Assembly: GCA_050874905.1 (NCBI GenBank)
Contig: JBNMLP010000003.1
Coordinates: forward strand, 98,774 to 162,773
DNA length: 64,000 nt
From: NC2004 sp050874905
GTDB lineage: Bacteria; Bacillota; Clostridia; Lachnospirales; Lachnospiraceae
Reading direction: 5' to 3'
The translations under genes and the position numbers were made by a program. The notes beneath the pieces are model-generated. The model did not search any database. It saw only the letters and a program-made list of their open reading frames with translations, and had not been told where the DNA came from. This document shows positions 1-9,418 of the stretch, piece by piece (position 1 is the first letter of the stretch; each line of letters begins with the position of its first letter).

Positions 1-2
1 AT

Positions 3-809
3 TCCCTGAGCCAGGAGGTACTGGTAGGAGGACAGCAGGACTTAAAGCTGAAACAGGCGGAGGGACAGACCATAGTCTGGACATCATCCAACGATGCCGT
101 TGCCAGCGTGGAAAATGGTATTGTAACGGCCAAAAAAGCCGGAACAGTAAAGATCAAGGCACAGATGGAGACACAGACACTTACCGTTACGGTAACCGTA
201 AAAAATCTGTCCATCAGTGAGAAGAGTATTACTCTGACCAAAGGATTTTCTAAAACACTTTCCGTAAAACATGCCAAACAGGTTAAGTGGAGCAGCTCGA
301 ACAAAAAGGTGGCATCGGTGTCTTCCAAGGGAAAAGTGACCGGAAAGAAAGAGGGAGGCGCGACTGTAACAGCAAAAGTGGGAGCAGCTTCTTATAAATG
401 TAAGGTAAGGGTTGTGAAAAACAGGCAGAAGTTTTCTGCTTATTCCAAAAACGGTTACAGCTACAATTCCGGTGTGATCGGCTTTTCTTCCATTGAGAAA
501 ACCAAGAACGGCTACCGTCTGAAAGGACATTTTATCAATGGAACGAAGCATAAGATCCAGTACATCAAAGGAATTACGGTGGTAGTCAAGGATGGAAACA
601 AAGTGGTTGCGAAACGGTACTATTCCAAATTGAACTTAAATACCCCGCAGCGTGCAAGCAAAGCATTGACCTTTACCTTTACTGGTTCCAATGTAAAACG
701 CAAAAATGTAGATCTTCGTAATTGCGTGATCCTGCCGATGACACAGGGTGGAAAATACTTCTATGAAACAACTAAAACGGTAGAGGTGGAAGTCCCTGCC
801 GGACAGTAG
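3..809 (+). CDS. Ig-like (Big_2) domain surface protein, C-terminal part
   Basis: The reading frame is open from the window edge, so this is the 3' end of a longer gene whose start is not visible. Two tandem bacterial Ig-like (Big_2) modules can be seen: one ends near base 205 and contains WTSSNDAVASVENG, the second runs about 210-420 with the typical WSSSNKKVASVSSKGKVTG core. A C-terminal beta-rich segment of about 125 residues follows and is not recognised. Big_2 modules are usual in secreted or cell-surface proteins of gut Clostridia, where they act as spacers or binding domains. No membrane anchor or sorting motif is visible at the C-terminus. The gene ends about 115 bases before leuB and is separated from it by a promoter, so it is not part of that operon. 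The surface role is inferred from the family. Confidence 0.75.
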   Translation, partial: SLSQEVLVGGQQDLKLKQAEGQTIVWTSSNDAVASVENGIVTAKKAGTVKIKAQMETQTLTVTVTVKNLSISEKSITLTKGFSKTLSVKHAKQVKWSSSNKKVASVSSKGKVTGKKEGGATVTAKVGAASYKCKVRVVKNRQKFSAYSKNGYSYNSGVIGFSSIEKTKNGYRLKGHFINGTKHKIQYIKGITVVVKDGNKVVAKRYYSKLNLNTPQRASKALTFTFTGSNVKRKNVDLRNCVILPMTQGGKYFYETTKTVEVEVPAGQ

Positions 810-833
810 CAACGGTACTTTGGACAGAAAAAG

Positions 834-862
834 TTGAAATAAGGCAAAAAATGTTATATGAT
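834..862 (+). promoter_or_regulatory. sigma-A promoter of the leuB operon
   Basis: TTGAAA at 834-839 and TATGAT at 857-862 are separated by exactly 17 bases, giving a start near base 869 and a leader of about 55 bases before leuB. The leader carries only a small GATTC/GAATC hairpin (878-892). I see no T-box or leucine attenuator in it. Confidence 0.75.
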
Positions 863-923
863 ATAGATTAAATGGGCGGATTCTACCCGAATCTGTAACG
901 GATAACGAAAGGGATGAAACAGA

Positions 924-2006
924 ATGGAATTTAAAATTGGAGTCATTAAAGGGGACGGTATCGGACCAGAGATCGTGACCGAGGCAATGAAAGTATTGGA
1001 TCGTGTTGCAGACAAGTTTGGTCATACGTTTCACTATGAGCAGCTTTTGATGGGGGGTGCCTCGATCGACGTACACGGGATTCCGCTTACGGATGAAACG
1101 ATCGCAGCAGCAAAGGCATCGGATGCTGTATTAATGGGATCCATTGGTGGAAATACAGCAACTTCTCCATGGTATAAATTAGAACCATCCAAACGGCCGG
1201 AGGCAGGACTTTTAAAGATCAGAAAAGAACTGAACTTATTTGCCAACTTACGTCCGGCATATCTTTATGAGGAGCTTAAGGATGCTTGTCCACTTCGTTC
1301 GGATATCAGTGCAGACGGGTTTGATATGATGATCATGCGGGAGCTGACCGGAGGTCTTTACTTTGGCGAGCGCAGCACCGGCATGGAAAATGGTGTGATG
1401 ACGGCACATGACAATCTGACTTACACAGAGCCGGAGATCCGCCGTATCGCGATCCGCGGATTTGATATTGCCAGAAAGAGAAGAAAGAAAGTAACAAGTG
1501 TAGATAAGGCAAATGTATTGGATTCTTCCAGATTATGGCGCAAGGTAGTCGAAGAGGTTGCCAAAGATTATCCGGATGTTGCCTATGAGCATATGCTGGT
1601 AGATAACTGCGCGATGCAGATCGTCCGGAATCCGGCACAGTTTGATGTGATCTTAACGGAGAACATGTTTGGTGACATTTTATCGGATGAGGCAGCTATG
1701 GTAACAGGCTCTCTCGGTATGTTATCATCAGCCAGTCTGAATGAGACCAAGTTTGGTCTTTATGAGCCAAGCCATGGTTCTGCGCCGGATATCGCAGGAC
1801 AGAATATTGCCAATCCGATCGCCACAGTGCTTTCGGCTGCGATGATGCTTCGCTTCTCCTTTGATCTGGATGAGGAAGCAGACGCAATTGAGAATGCAGT
1901 TAAGGCGGTATTAAAAGAGGGCTACCGCACCGGCGATATTTACTCCGAGGGTATGAAGAAGGTATCCTGTAGTGAAATGGGTGACGAGATCACCAAGCGT
2001 ATATAA
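924..2006 (+). CDS. leuB: 3-isopropylmalate dehydrogenase
   Basis: Oxidatively decarboxylates 3-isopropylmalate to 2-oxoisocaproate with NAD+, the third step of leucine synthesis, in the cytoplasm. The 360-residue length is normal. Visible family motifs are the N-terminal KGDGIGPEIV, the substrate-binding RPEAGLLKIRKELNLFANLR region (about residues 90-112), RELTGGLYFGER, VDKANVLDSSRLWR, the metal-binding stretch NMFGDILSDEAAM (about 247-259) and the NAD-binding EPSHGSAPDIAG. The start is supported by an AAAGGGA ribosome binding site. It is the first gene of a six-gene operon ending at asd. leuA and leuCD are not in the window, so the rest of the leucine pathway must be encoded elsewhere. Confidence 0.96.
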   Translation: MEFKIGVIKGDGIGPEIVTEAMKVLDRVADKFGHTFHYEQLLMGGASIDVHGIPLTDETIAAAKASDAVLMGSIGGNTATSPWYKLEPSKRPEAGLLKIRKELNLFANLRPAYLYEELKDACPLRSDISADGFDMMIMRELTGGLYFGERSTGMENGVMTAHDNLTYTEPEIRRIAIRGFDIARKRRKKVTSVDKANVLDSSRLWRKVVEEVAKDYPDVAYEHMLVDNCAMQIVRNPAQFDVILTENMFGDILSDEAAMVTGSLGMLSSASLNETKFGLYEPSHGSAPDIAGQNIANPIATVLSAAMMLRFSFDLDEEADAIENAVKAVLKEGYRTGDIYSEGMKKVSCSEMGDEITKRI

Positions 2007-2051
2007 GAAGCAAACAGAAATAAAAAGATATAGTATAAGGCAGGTAAGAAT

Positions 2052-3725
2052 ATGAAGAGTGATAATGTAAGAAAAGGTATGCAGCAGGCACCGCATCGTT
2101 CCCTGTTTAACGCACTGGGAATGACAAAAGAAGAGATGGAGAAACCATTAGTTGGTATTGTTTCCTCTTACAATGAGATTGTACCGGGACATATGAATCT
2201 GGATAAGATCGTAGAAGCTGTAAAATTAGGTGTTGCCATGGCAGGTGGTACGCCGGTAGTATTTCCGGCGATCGCAGTATGTGATGGAATCGCCATGGGA
2301 CATATCGGTATGAAATATTCCTTAGTGACCAGAGATCTGATCGCAGACTCTACGGAAGCAATGGCGCAGGCACATCAGTTTGATGCACTGGTTATGGTTC
2401 CAAACTGTGATAAGAATGTACCGGGACTTCTGATGGCGGCCGCACGTGTCAACGTTCCGACGGTATTTGTTAGTGGTGGTCCAATGTTAGCCGGACATGT
2501 GAAAGGCCATAAGAGAAGCTTATCCTCTATGTTTGAGGCAGTGGGTTCTTATGCTGCCGGATCAATGACCGCAGAGGATGTAGAAGAATTTGAGAACAAA
2601 GTATGCCCGACCTGTGGTTCCTGTTCCGGTATGTATACCGCAAACAGCATGAACTGTCTGACTGAGGTGCTTGGTATGGGACTTCGTGGAAATGGAACAA
2701 TCCCGGCAGTATATTCTGAGCGTATCAAGCTTGCAAAGCATGCTGGTATGGCAGTAATGGAAATGTACCGTAAGAATATCCGCCCAAGAGACATTATGAC
2801 AAAGGATGCGATCATGAATGCATTGACCGTTGATATGGCATTGGGATGTTCCACAAACAGTATGTTGCATTTACCTGCGATCGCACATGAGATCGGATGG
2901 GATTTCGATATCAAGTTTGCAAATGAGATCAGTGCAAAGACACCGAACCTTTGTCATCTGGCACCAGCCGGTCCAACCTATATGGAGGACTTAAATGAGG
3001 CAGGCGGTGTATATGCCGTAATGAAAGAATTAGAGGAGATCGGTCTGCTCAATACAGACTGTATGACCGTAACCGGAAAGACAGTAGGCGAGAACATCAA
3101 AAACGCAGTCAACCGCAATCCGGAAGTGATCCGTACCGTGGACAACGCTTACTCAAAGACAGGTGGATTAGCTGTATTAAGTGGTAACCTTGCTCCGGAT
3201 GGAAGCGTTGTAAAACGTTCCGCAGTGGTACCGGAGATGCTGAAGCATGAAGGACCTGCTCGTGTATTTGACTGTGAGGAAGATGCGATCGCTGCGATCA
3301 AGGGCGGCAAGATCGTAGAAGGCGATGTGGTTGTCATCCGTTACGAGGGACCAAAGGGAGGTCCTGGTATGCGTGAGATGTTAAATCCAACCTCAGCGAT
3401 TGCCGGTATGGGATTAGGTTCCAGCGTGGCATTGATCACAGATGGACGTTTCTCCGGTGCAAGCCGTGGAGCATCTATTGGTCATGTGTCACCGGAGGCA
3501 GCAGTTGGCGGTCCGATCGCGTTAGTAGAAGAAGGCGACATCATTTCCATCGACATTGATAACCTGAGCCTGAATCTGCAGGTTTCTGATGAAGAACTGG
3601 CAGAAAGAAAAGCAAAATGGCAGCCAAGAGAACCAAAGGTTACAACCGGATATTTAGCACGTTATGCAGCGATGGTAACAAGCGGCAACCGTGGTGCGAT
3701 CTTAGAGGTGCCAAAGGCAAAATAG
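2052..3725 (+). CDS. ilvD: dihydroxy-acid dehydratase
   Basis: Dehydrates 2,3-dihydroxy-isovalerate and 2,3-dihydroxy-3-methylvalerate to the 2-oxoacids, the step before transamination in valine and isoleucine synthesis. The protein is 557 residues, normal for IlvD/Edd. Candidate iron-sulfur and metal motifs are Cys119 in PNCDKNVPG, Cys185-188-191 in CPTCGSCSG and Cys266 in GCSTNS. The C-terminal half has GGPGMREML and DGRFSGASRG, both diagnostic of the family. It lies 45 bases after leuB and 32 bases before ilvB, consistent with one transcript. As an Fe-S enzyme it is expected to be oxygen-labile, which suits an anaerobe (inference). Confidence 0.96.
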   Translation: MKSDNVRKGMQQAPHRSLFNALGMTKEEMEKPLVGIVSSYNEIVPGHMNLDKIVEAVKLGVAMAGGTPVVFPAIAVCDGIAMGHIGMKYSLVTRDLIADSTEAMAQAHQFDALVMVPNCDKNVPGLLMAAARVNVPTVFVSGGPMLAGHVKGHKRSLSSMFEAVGSYAAGSMTAEDVEEFENKVCPTCGSCSGMYTANSMNCLTEVLGMGLRGNGTIPAVYSERIKLAKHAGMAVMEMYRKNIRPRDIMTKDAIMNALTVDMALGCSTNSMLHLPAIAHEIGWDFDIKFANEISAKTPNLCHLAPAGPTYMEDLNEAGGVYAVMKELEEIGLLNTDCMTVTGKTVGENIKNAVNRNPEVIRTVDNAYSKTGGLAVLSGNLAPDGSVVKRSAVVPEMLKHEGPARVFDCEEDAIAAIKGGKIVEGDVVVIRYEGPKGGPGMREMLNPTSAIAGMGLGSSVALITDGRFSGASRGASIGHVSPEAAVGGPIALVEEGDIISIDIDNLSLNLQVSDEELAERKAKWQPREPKVTTGYLARYAAMVTSGNRGAILEVPKAK

Positions 3726-3757
3726 AAAACAGGCAGATGCAATAGAGGAGAAAACAG

Positions 3758-5449
3758 ATGAAACAGTTAACTGGATCAGAGATTGTAATTGAATGTTTAA
3801 AAGAGCAGGGGGTAGACACTGTATTTGGCTATCCTGGTGGTGCGATTTTAAATATTTATGATGAGCTTTATAAGCATGAAGATGAGATTCATCATGTGTT
3901 GACCTCGCATGAGCAGGGGGCGGCACATGCAGCAGATGGATATGCCAGAGCAACCGGAAAAGTAGGCGTATGTATGGCGACTTCCGGACCGGGTGCTACC
4001 AATCTGGTGACCGGTATTGCAACAGCGCAGATGGATTCCATTCCACTTGTTGCGATCACCGCAAATGTAGGTGTTCCACTGCTTGGAAAAGACAGCTTTC
4101 AGGAGATCGATATTGCTGGTGTTGTGATGCCGATCACCAAGCACAGTTTTATTGTAAAGGATGTAAAGGATTTAGCCGATACGATCCGCAAGGCATTTAA
4201 GATTGCAAAAACCGGACGTCCGGGTCCGGTGCTTGTCGATATTCCAAAGGATGTCACAGCAAATAAAACAGACTATACGCCAAAAACACCGGAGCCGATC
4301 GCACGCTCGACGGAGCAGATCCGTGGAAAGGACATCGACAAAGCCGTAGAGATGATCCAGAAGGCGAAAAAGCCAATGATCATGGTAGGCGGCGGTGCTG
4401 TCATTTCCGGCGCACAGTCAGAACTGAAAGAATTTGTAGATAAAATTGATGCTCCGGTATGTGATACCCTGATGGGAAAAGGCGCATTTGACGGAACAGA
4501 TCCACGGTATACCGGTATGGTTGGTATGCATGGTACAAAGGCATCAAACTTAAGCGTAGTAGATTGTGATCTGCTGATCGTAATGGGAGCACGTTTCTCA
4601 GATCGTGTAACCGGAAATGCTTCCAAATTTGCAAAGAAAGCAAAGATCCTTCAGATCGATGTTGATCCGGCAGAGATCAACAAAAATGTGAAAGTACATG
4701 CCAGCATCGTCGGGGATGTAAAGAGTGTACTGGAAATGTTAAATCATAAGATCACCAAGCCGTTGAAGCATGAGGCGTGGATGGAAAAGGTGCAGAACCT
4801 GATGAAAGAATATCCGCTTCATTATTCTGAGACCGGACTTTGCGGTCCTTCGATCATGGAGTCGATCTACCGCCAGACGGACGGAAAAGCGATCATCACG
4901 ACCGATGTCGGACAGCATCAGATGTGGGCAGCACAGTATTATAAATACTCCAAGCCTAGAACACTGATCACCTCCGGTGGACTGGGAACGATGGGCTATG
5001 GTATCGGTGCCTGCATCGGAGCCAAGTATGGCAAGCCGGATCAGGTATGTATCAACATTGCCGGAGATGGATGCTTCCGTATGAATATGCAGGAGATCAT
5101 GACGGCAGCCCGCTATAACGTACCGATCATTGAAGTGGTTATCAACAACCATGTACTTGGCATGGTACGTCAGTGGCAGACATTGTTCTATGGCGAACGC
5201 TATTCCAATACAGTATTAGAAGATAAAGCAGACTTTGCAAAAATTGCAGAGGCAATGGGGGCGACCGGATATACGGTAACGACCCAGCAGGAATTTGATG
5301 ACGCATTCAAAAAGGCGTTAGAGGCAGATGGTCCGGTTGTGATCGATGCCCAGATCGGTAAGGATGATAAAGTATTCCCTATGGTTCCGGGTGGAGCAAC
5401 CTTAGAAGAAGTATTCGATGGTGACGATCTGGCGAAACAGACAAAGTAA
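3758..5449 (+). CDS. ilvB: acetolactate synthase, large (catalytic) subunit
   Basis: Condenses two pyruvates, or pyruvate with 2-oxobutyrate, to acetolactate or acetohydroxybutyrate using thiamine diphosphate, FAD and Mg2+. At 563 residues it has the standard three-domain ThDP layout: catalytic Glu52 in TSHEQGAAHAADGYARA, a central FAD-binding region, and the ThDP motif starting with GDG at 436-438 and ending in NNHVLGMVRQW. The GGAGAA ribosome binding site supports the ATG. No ilvN regulatory subunit follows; the next gene is serC. Valine feedback control would therefore need an ilvN elsewhere. The biosynthetic rather than catabolic AlsS role is inferred from the leuB-ilvD context. Confidence 0.93.
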   Translation: MKQLTGSEIVIECLKEQGVDTVFGYPGGAILNIYDELYKHEDEIHHVLTSHEQGAAHAADGYARATGKVGVCMATSGPGATNLVTGIATAQMDSIPLVAITANVGVPLLGKDSFQEIDIAGVVMPITKHSFIVKDVKDLADTIRKAFKIAKTGRPGPVLVDIPKDVTANKTDYTPKTPEPIARSTEQIRGKDIDKAVEMIQKAKKPMIMVGGGAVISGAQSELKEFVDKIDAPVCDTLMGKGAFDGTDPRYTGMVGMHGTKASNLSVVDCDLLIVMGARFSDRVTGNASKFAKKAKILQIDVDPAEINKNVKVHASIVGDVKSVLEMLNHKITKPLKHEAWMEKVQNLMKEYPLHYSETGLCGPSIMESIYRQTDGKAIITTDVGQHQMWAAQYYKYSKPRTLITSGGLGTMGYGIGACIGAKYGKPDQVCINIAGDGCFRMNMQEIMTAARYNVPIIEVVINNHVLGMVRQWQTLFYGERYSNTVLEDKADFAKIAEAMGATGYTVTTQQEFDDAFKKALEADGPVVIDAQIGKDDKVFPMVPGGATLEEVFDGDDLAKQTK

Positions 5450-5475
5450 GTTATATAAAAGGAGGAAGATATAAA

Positions 5476-6558
5476 ATGGCAAGAGTGTATAACTTTTCAG
5501 CAGGACCTTCTATGTTACCGGTAGAAGTGTTACAGGAAGCAGCAGATGAGATGCTTGATTACAATGGAACAGGCATGAGCGTAATGGAGATGAGCCACCG
5601 CTCGAAAGCATTTGAGGAGATCATTGAATCGGCAGAGCAGGATTTAAGAGACCTGATGAACATTCCGGACAATTACAAGGTATTGTTCTTACAGGGCGGA
5701 GCTTCCCAGCAGTTCTCGGCAATCCCAATGAACCTGATGAAAAACGGTGTAGCAGACTACATCATTACAGGTCAGTGGGCAAAGAAGGCATATCAGGAAG
5801 CAGCAAGATACGGAAAAGCAAATAAGATTGCAAGTTCAGAGGATAAGACCTTCTCGTACATTCCGGATTGTTCGGATCTTCCGATTTCAGAGGATGCTGA
5901 TTATGTATACATTTGTCATAACAACACCATCTATGGAACAACCTTCAAGAAGCTTCCAAATACAAAAGGCAAGATCTTAGTGGCAGATATGTCATCTGAC
6001 ATTTTATCCCAGCCTGTAAATGTAAGCGACTATGGTCTGATCTATTTTGGTGTACAAAAGAACGTAGGACCTGCCGGCGTGGTTGTTGTTATCATCCGTG
6101 AGGATCTGATCCGTGACGATGTTATGGAAGGAACTCCAACAATGTTAAAATACAAGACACAGGCAGACGCCAATTCTTTATATAACACCCCACCTGCTTA
6201 TGGCATTTACATTTGCGGTAAGGTATTCAAGCACTTAAAGAAATTAGGCGGTTTGGAGAAGATGAAAGAGATCAACGAAAAGAAAGCAAAGATCTTATAT
6301 GATTTCTTAGATTCTTCCAAGCTCTTTAAGGGTACCGTGGTTCCGGAGGATCGTTCTTTGATGAATGTTCCATTTGTAACCGGAGATAAAGATATGGATG
6401 CCAAGTTTGTAAAAGAAGCAACAGAGGCTGGCTTTGTGAACTTAAAGGGACACAGAACCGTTGGTGGTATGCGTGCTTCCATCTACAATGCAATGCCGAT
6501 CGAAGGTGTAGAGAAGTTAGTTGCATTCATGAAGAAGTTTGAAGAAGAGAACGCATAA
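5476..6558 (+). CDS. serC: phosphoserine aminotransferase
   Basis: PLP enzyme that converts 3-phosphohydroxypyruvate and glutamate to phosphoserine and 2-oxoglutarate, the second step of serine synthesis. The 360 residues begin with the family signature NFSAGPSMLP. The PLP lysine is most likely Lys195 in YFGVQKNVGPAG, and VGGMRASIYNAMP near the C-terminus is also typical. A strong AGGAGG site lies 26 bases after ilvB, so the gene is in the same transcript. serA follows directly, while the phosphatase serB is not in the window. Confidence 0.95.
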   Translation: MARVYNFSAGPSMLPVEVLQEAADEMLDYNGTGMSVMEMSHRSKAFEEIIESAEQDLRDLMNIPDNYKVLFLQGGASQQFSAIPMNLMKNGVADYIITGQWAKKAYQEAARYGKANKIASSEDKTFSYIPDCSDLPISEDADYVYICHNNTIYGTTFKKLPNTKGKILVADMSSDILSQPVNVSDYGLIYFGVQKNVGPAGVVVVIIREDLIRDDVMEGTPTMLKYKTQADANSLYNTPPAYGIYICGKVFKHLKKLGGLEKMKEINEKKAKILYDFLDSSKLFKGTVVPEDRSLMNVPFVTGDKDMDAKFVKEATEAGFVNLKGHRTVGGMRASIYNAMPIEGVEKLVAFMKKFEEENA

Positions 6559-6594
6559 AATAAGGTTAGATGCAGAGAATAAGGAGACATAAAA

Positions 6595-7758
6595 ATGGTT
6601 AAGGTAAATTGTTTAAATCCTATCGCAGCCTGCGGTACGGATCTGTTTAATGAGCAGTATGAAATGACAGAGGAATTCAGTGAAGCAAATGCAGTGCTTG
6701 TCAGAAGTGCATCCATGCATGAGCTTACCCTTTCCGATAACTTAGCTGCTATTGCACGTGCCGGTGCAGGTGTCAACAACATTCCTCTGGATGCCTGTGC
6801 AGAAAAGGGAATTGTTGTATTTAATACACCGGGTGCCAATGCTAACGGTGTAAAAGAGCTTGTAGTAGCCGGTCTTATGTTAGCTTCCCGTGATTTAATG
6901 GGTGGATATAACTGGGTAAAAGAAAATGCTTCCGATGAAAACATCGCAAAGATGGTAGAGAAGCAGAAAAAACAGTATGCCGGAAATGAGATCTCCGGTA
7001 AGAAATTAGGTGTGATCGGACTGGGAGCGATCGGTGCAAAGGTTGCCAATATTGCGTTCCGTCTTGGTATGGAAGTATATGGTTATGATCCATTTGTATC
7101 AATCGATGCTGCATGGTCATTATCCCGTCATATCAAACATATCACCAATATCGAGGACATTTACAAAGAGTGTGATTACATCACCATACACGTACCTGCA
7201 TTAAAGGATACGATCGGAATGCTCAACAAAGACGCATTTGCACTGATGCATGACGGTATGAAGATCTTGAACTTCTCCCGTGATACTTTAGTAAATGATG
7301 CAGATATGAAGGAAGCACTGGCAAGCGGAAGAGTGGCAAAATATGTAACCGATTTCCCAAATCCGGCTATTGCAGGATTGGACAATGTTATTACACTTCC
7401 ACATCTGGGAGCTTCTACCGAGGAATCCGAAGATAACTGTGCGATCATGGCAGTGAAAGAGATCATGGATTACATGGAGAATGGTAACATTAAGAATTCT
7501 GTCAACTACCCTGCCTGCGATATGGGCGTATGTGACAGTGCCGCAAGAATTGCGATCAACCATAAGAACATTCCGAACATGATCACCCAGTTTACAAAGG
7601 TATTTGCAGACCAGAATATCAATGTAACCAATATGATCTCCAAAAGCCGCGGCGACTGGGCATATTGTATGCTTGACTTAGATGGTGTTCCGGCAGATAC
7701 ATTAGTAGAAGCATTAAAGAGTATTGACGGCGTAGTAAAGGTACGTGTGATCAAATAG
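6595..7758 (+). CDS. serA: D-3-phosphoglycerate dehydrogenase with C-terminal ACT domain
   Basis: Oxidises 3-phosphoglycerate to 3-phosphohydroxypyruvate with NAD+, the committed step of serine synthesis. The 387 residues show a Rossmann motif GVIGLGAIGAKVA (about 140-152), the likely catalytic Arg229 in NFSRDTLV and His270 in LPHLGAST. The last 60 or so residues (NMITQFTKVFADQNINVTNM onward) look like a single ACT domain, the usual site of serine feedback inhibition. This matches the short SerA type without the intervening ASB domain. An AAGGAG site precedes the ATG. It stands between serC and asd in the operon. Confidence 0.94.
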   Translation: MVKVNCLNPIAACGTDLFNEQYEMTEEFSEANAVLVRSASMHELTLSDNLAAIARAGAGVNNIPLDACAEKGIVVFNTPGANANGVKELVVAGLMLASRDLMGGYNWVKENASDENIAKMVEKQKKQYAGNEISGKKLGVIGLGAIGAKVANIAFRLGMEVYGYDPFVSIDAAWSLSRHIKHITNIEDIYKECDYITIHVPALKDTIGMLNKDAFALMHDGMKILNFSRDTLVNDADMKEALASGRVAKYVTDFPNPAIAGLDNVITLPHLGASTEESEDNCAIMAVKEIMDYMENGNIKNSVNYPACDMGVCDSAARIAINHKNIPNMITQFTKVFADQNINVTNMISKSRGDWAYCMLDLDGVPADTLVEALKSIDGVVKVRVIK

Positions 7759-7789
7759 AACCGACAGAATCAATAGAAAAGGAGAGCGG

Positions 7790-8884
7790 ATGATGAGTGA
7801 GAAGTTAAAAGTAGGTATTTTAGGTGGAACCGGTATGGTGGGACAGCGTTTTATCTCTCTGTTAGAGAACCATCCATGGTTTGAGGTAGTAACCATTGCA
7901 GCTTCCCCAAGAAGTGCTGGAAAAACATATGAGGAAGCAGTGGGAGACCGTTGGAAAATGGATACTCCAATGCCGGAAGCAGTAAAGAATATTATCGTGC
8001 ACAACGTAAATGAAGTAGAAGAGGTTGCTTCTACGGTAGATTTTGTATTTAGTGCAGTAGATATGAGTAAGGACGAGATCAAGGCGATCGAGGAAGCCTA
8101 TGCAAAGACAGAGACACCGGTTGTGTCAAACAACAGTGCGCATCGCTGGACACCGGATGTACCAATGGTAGTACCGGAGATCAACCCGGAGCATATGAAG
8201 GTGATCGAGTGCCAGAAAAAACGTTTGGGAACCAAGCGTGGTTTCGTTGCGGTAAAGCCAAACTGTTCTATCCAGAGCTACGCTCCGGTATTAACCGCGT
8301 GGAAAGAATTTGAACCATACGAGGTAGTGGCTACCACTTATCAGGCAATTTCCGGAGCAGGAAAAACCTTTAAGGACTGGCCGGAGATGGTGGGAAATGT
8401 CATCCCATTTATCGGTGGTGAGGAAGAGAAATCAGAGAAAGAGCCACTTCGTATCTGGGGACATGTAGATTTTGAAAAGGGAGAGATTGTTCCGGCAACA
8501 ACTCCTGTGATCACCTGTCAGTGTGTACGTGTACCGGTATTAAATGGACACACGGCAGCCGTATTTGTAAAATTCAAAAAGAATCCAACCAAGGAGCAGC
8601 TGATCCAGAAATTAGAGGAGTTCTCTGGTGTGCCACAGGAATTAAAGCTTCCAAGTGCACCAAAGCAGTTCATCCGCTACATGGAAGAAGACAACCGTCC
8701 TCAGGTAACCTTAGATGTAGATTATGAGAATGGAATGGGTGTTTCTGTAGGACGTATCCGTGAGGACAGCGTATACGACTGGAAATTTATCGGTTTATCT
8801 CATAACACCGTACGTGGTGCCGCAGGTGGAGCAGTACTTTGTGCAGAGCTGTTAAAGGCACAGGGATATATTGAGAAGAAATAG
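7790..8884 (+). CDS. asd: aspartate-semialdehyde dehydrogenase
   Basis: Reduces aspartyl phosphate to aspartate semialdehyde with NADPH, the branch point to lysine, diaminopimelate, threonine, methionine and isoleucine. The 364 residues include the NADP-binding GGTGMVGQRF, SNNSAHR, and the catalytic Cys159 in KPNCSIQS. Length and motifs fit the archaeal/fungal-type Asd subgroup better than the shorter Bacillus-type enzyme (inference from motif wording). AAAGGAGAG precedes tandem ATGs at 7790 and 7793, so the start is uncertain by one codon. It is the last gene of the operon and is followed by a strong terminator. Confidence 0.94.
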   Translation: MMSEKLKVGILGGTGMVGQRFISLLENHPWFEVVTIAASPRSAGKTYEEAVGDRWKMDTPMPEAVKNIIVHNVNEVEEVASTVDFVFSAVDMSKDEIKAIEEAYAKTETPVVSNNSAHRWTPDVPMVVPEINPEHMKVIECQKKRLGTKRGFVAVKPNCSIQSYAPVLTAWKEFEPYEVVATTYQAISGAGKTFKDWPEMVGNVIPFIGGEEEKSEKEPLRIWGHVDFEKGEIVPATTPVITCQCVRVPVLNGHTAAVFVKFKKNPTKEQLIQKLEEFSGVPQELKLPSAPKQFIRYMEEDNRPQVTLDVDYENGMGVSVGRIREDSVYDWKFIGLSHNTVRGAAGGAVLCAELLKAQGYIEKK

Positions 8885-8906
8885 GAATAAGAAGATAAAA
8901 AGTGAG

Positions 8907-8938
8907 AAGGCGATGTAAGTGATTACATCGCCTTTTTT
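8907..8938 (+). terminator. rho-independent terminator after asd
   Basis: A perfect 12-base stem (AAGGCGATGTAA / TTACATCGCCTT) with a GTGA loop is followed by a run of T. It ends the leuB-asd operon. Confidence 0.93.
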
Positions 8939-8946
8939 ATTTCTTA

Positions 8947-8975
8947 TTGACAAGAATCGAAAAATAATATATAAT
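8947..8975 (+). promoter_or_regulatory. consensus sigma-A promoter for the secreted protein / ABC cluster
   Basis: TTGACA (8947-8952), a 17-base spacer and TATAAT (8970-8975) match the sigma-A consensus at all twelve positions. It lies just after the asd terminator and would start transcription near 8982, about 20 bases before the first gene. Confidence 0.9.
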
Positions 8976-9002
8976 AAGTAAAAATAAAAGGATGGTGATT
9001 CT

Positions 9003-9386
9003 ATGAGAATAAAAAAAATTCTTCCAATTGTATTTGTTGTGACGTTACTTTTTATTCCTATGTATGCAGGTGCATATTCTAAAAACTTGACTATGAATAT
9101 GCAAGAGAAAAGTAAAACCATAACATGTGATTGTTATTTGGCTAAGGTTACAGGAGGTGCATTAATTGGTGGTAAGGGTATAAACTATAAAATATATTAC
9201 AAAATCAAAGGAACACTAACTACGAAACAAATAACATCGGGAAGTTGTGCATCAAACACTAAATTTCCTGCCTATGAATTTTCCACAGCCGCGCAATATA
9301 GTTCATGTTATTTAAGCTTAAATGAGTCCCAAAGAAGTAAAGATAATCCTGGAATTGGATGGGGGCTAATAAAATATGATGACTAG
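9003..9386 (+). CDS. small secreted protein, four cysteines, unknown function
   Basis: A 127-residue protein that I do not recognise. Residues 1 to about 24 form a clear Sec signal peptide: basic MRIKK, a hydrophobic core and a probable cut after AGA. The mature part of about 103 residues carries four cysteines (TCDC, GSCAS, SSCYL), which could form two disulfides, and includes a Gly-rich GGALIGGKG. Base composition is more AT-rich than the flanking operons, which could mean transfer. It is driven by a perfect consensus promoter and sits 32 bases before a membrane/ABC gene cluster, so it may be a substrate, ligand or accessory of that system. This link is an inference from position only. Confidence 0.65.
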   Translation: MRIKKILPIVFVVTLLFIPMYAGAYSKNLTMNMQEKSKTITCDCYLAKVTGGALIGGKGINYKIYYKIKGTLTTKQITSGSCASNTKFPAYEFSTAAQYSSCYLSLNESQRSKDNPGIGWGLIKYDD

Positions 9387-9418
9387 TAAAATAAATAGAT
9401 AACATGAGGGAGGATATA

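Noticed and set aside
863..923. T-box or leucine attenuator before leuB
   Set aside because: The leader is only about 55 bases with a tiny hairpin; it has no T-box sequence and no Leu-rich leader peptide.
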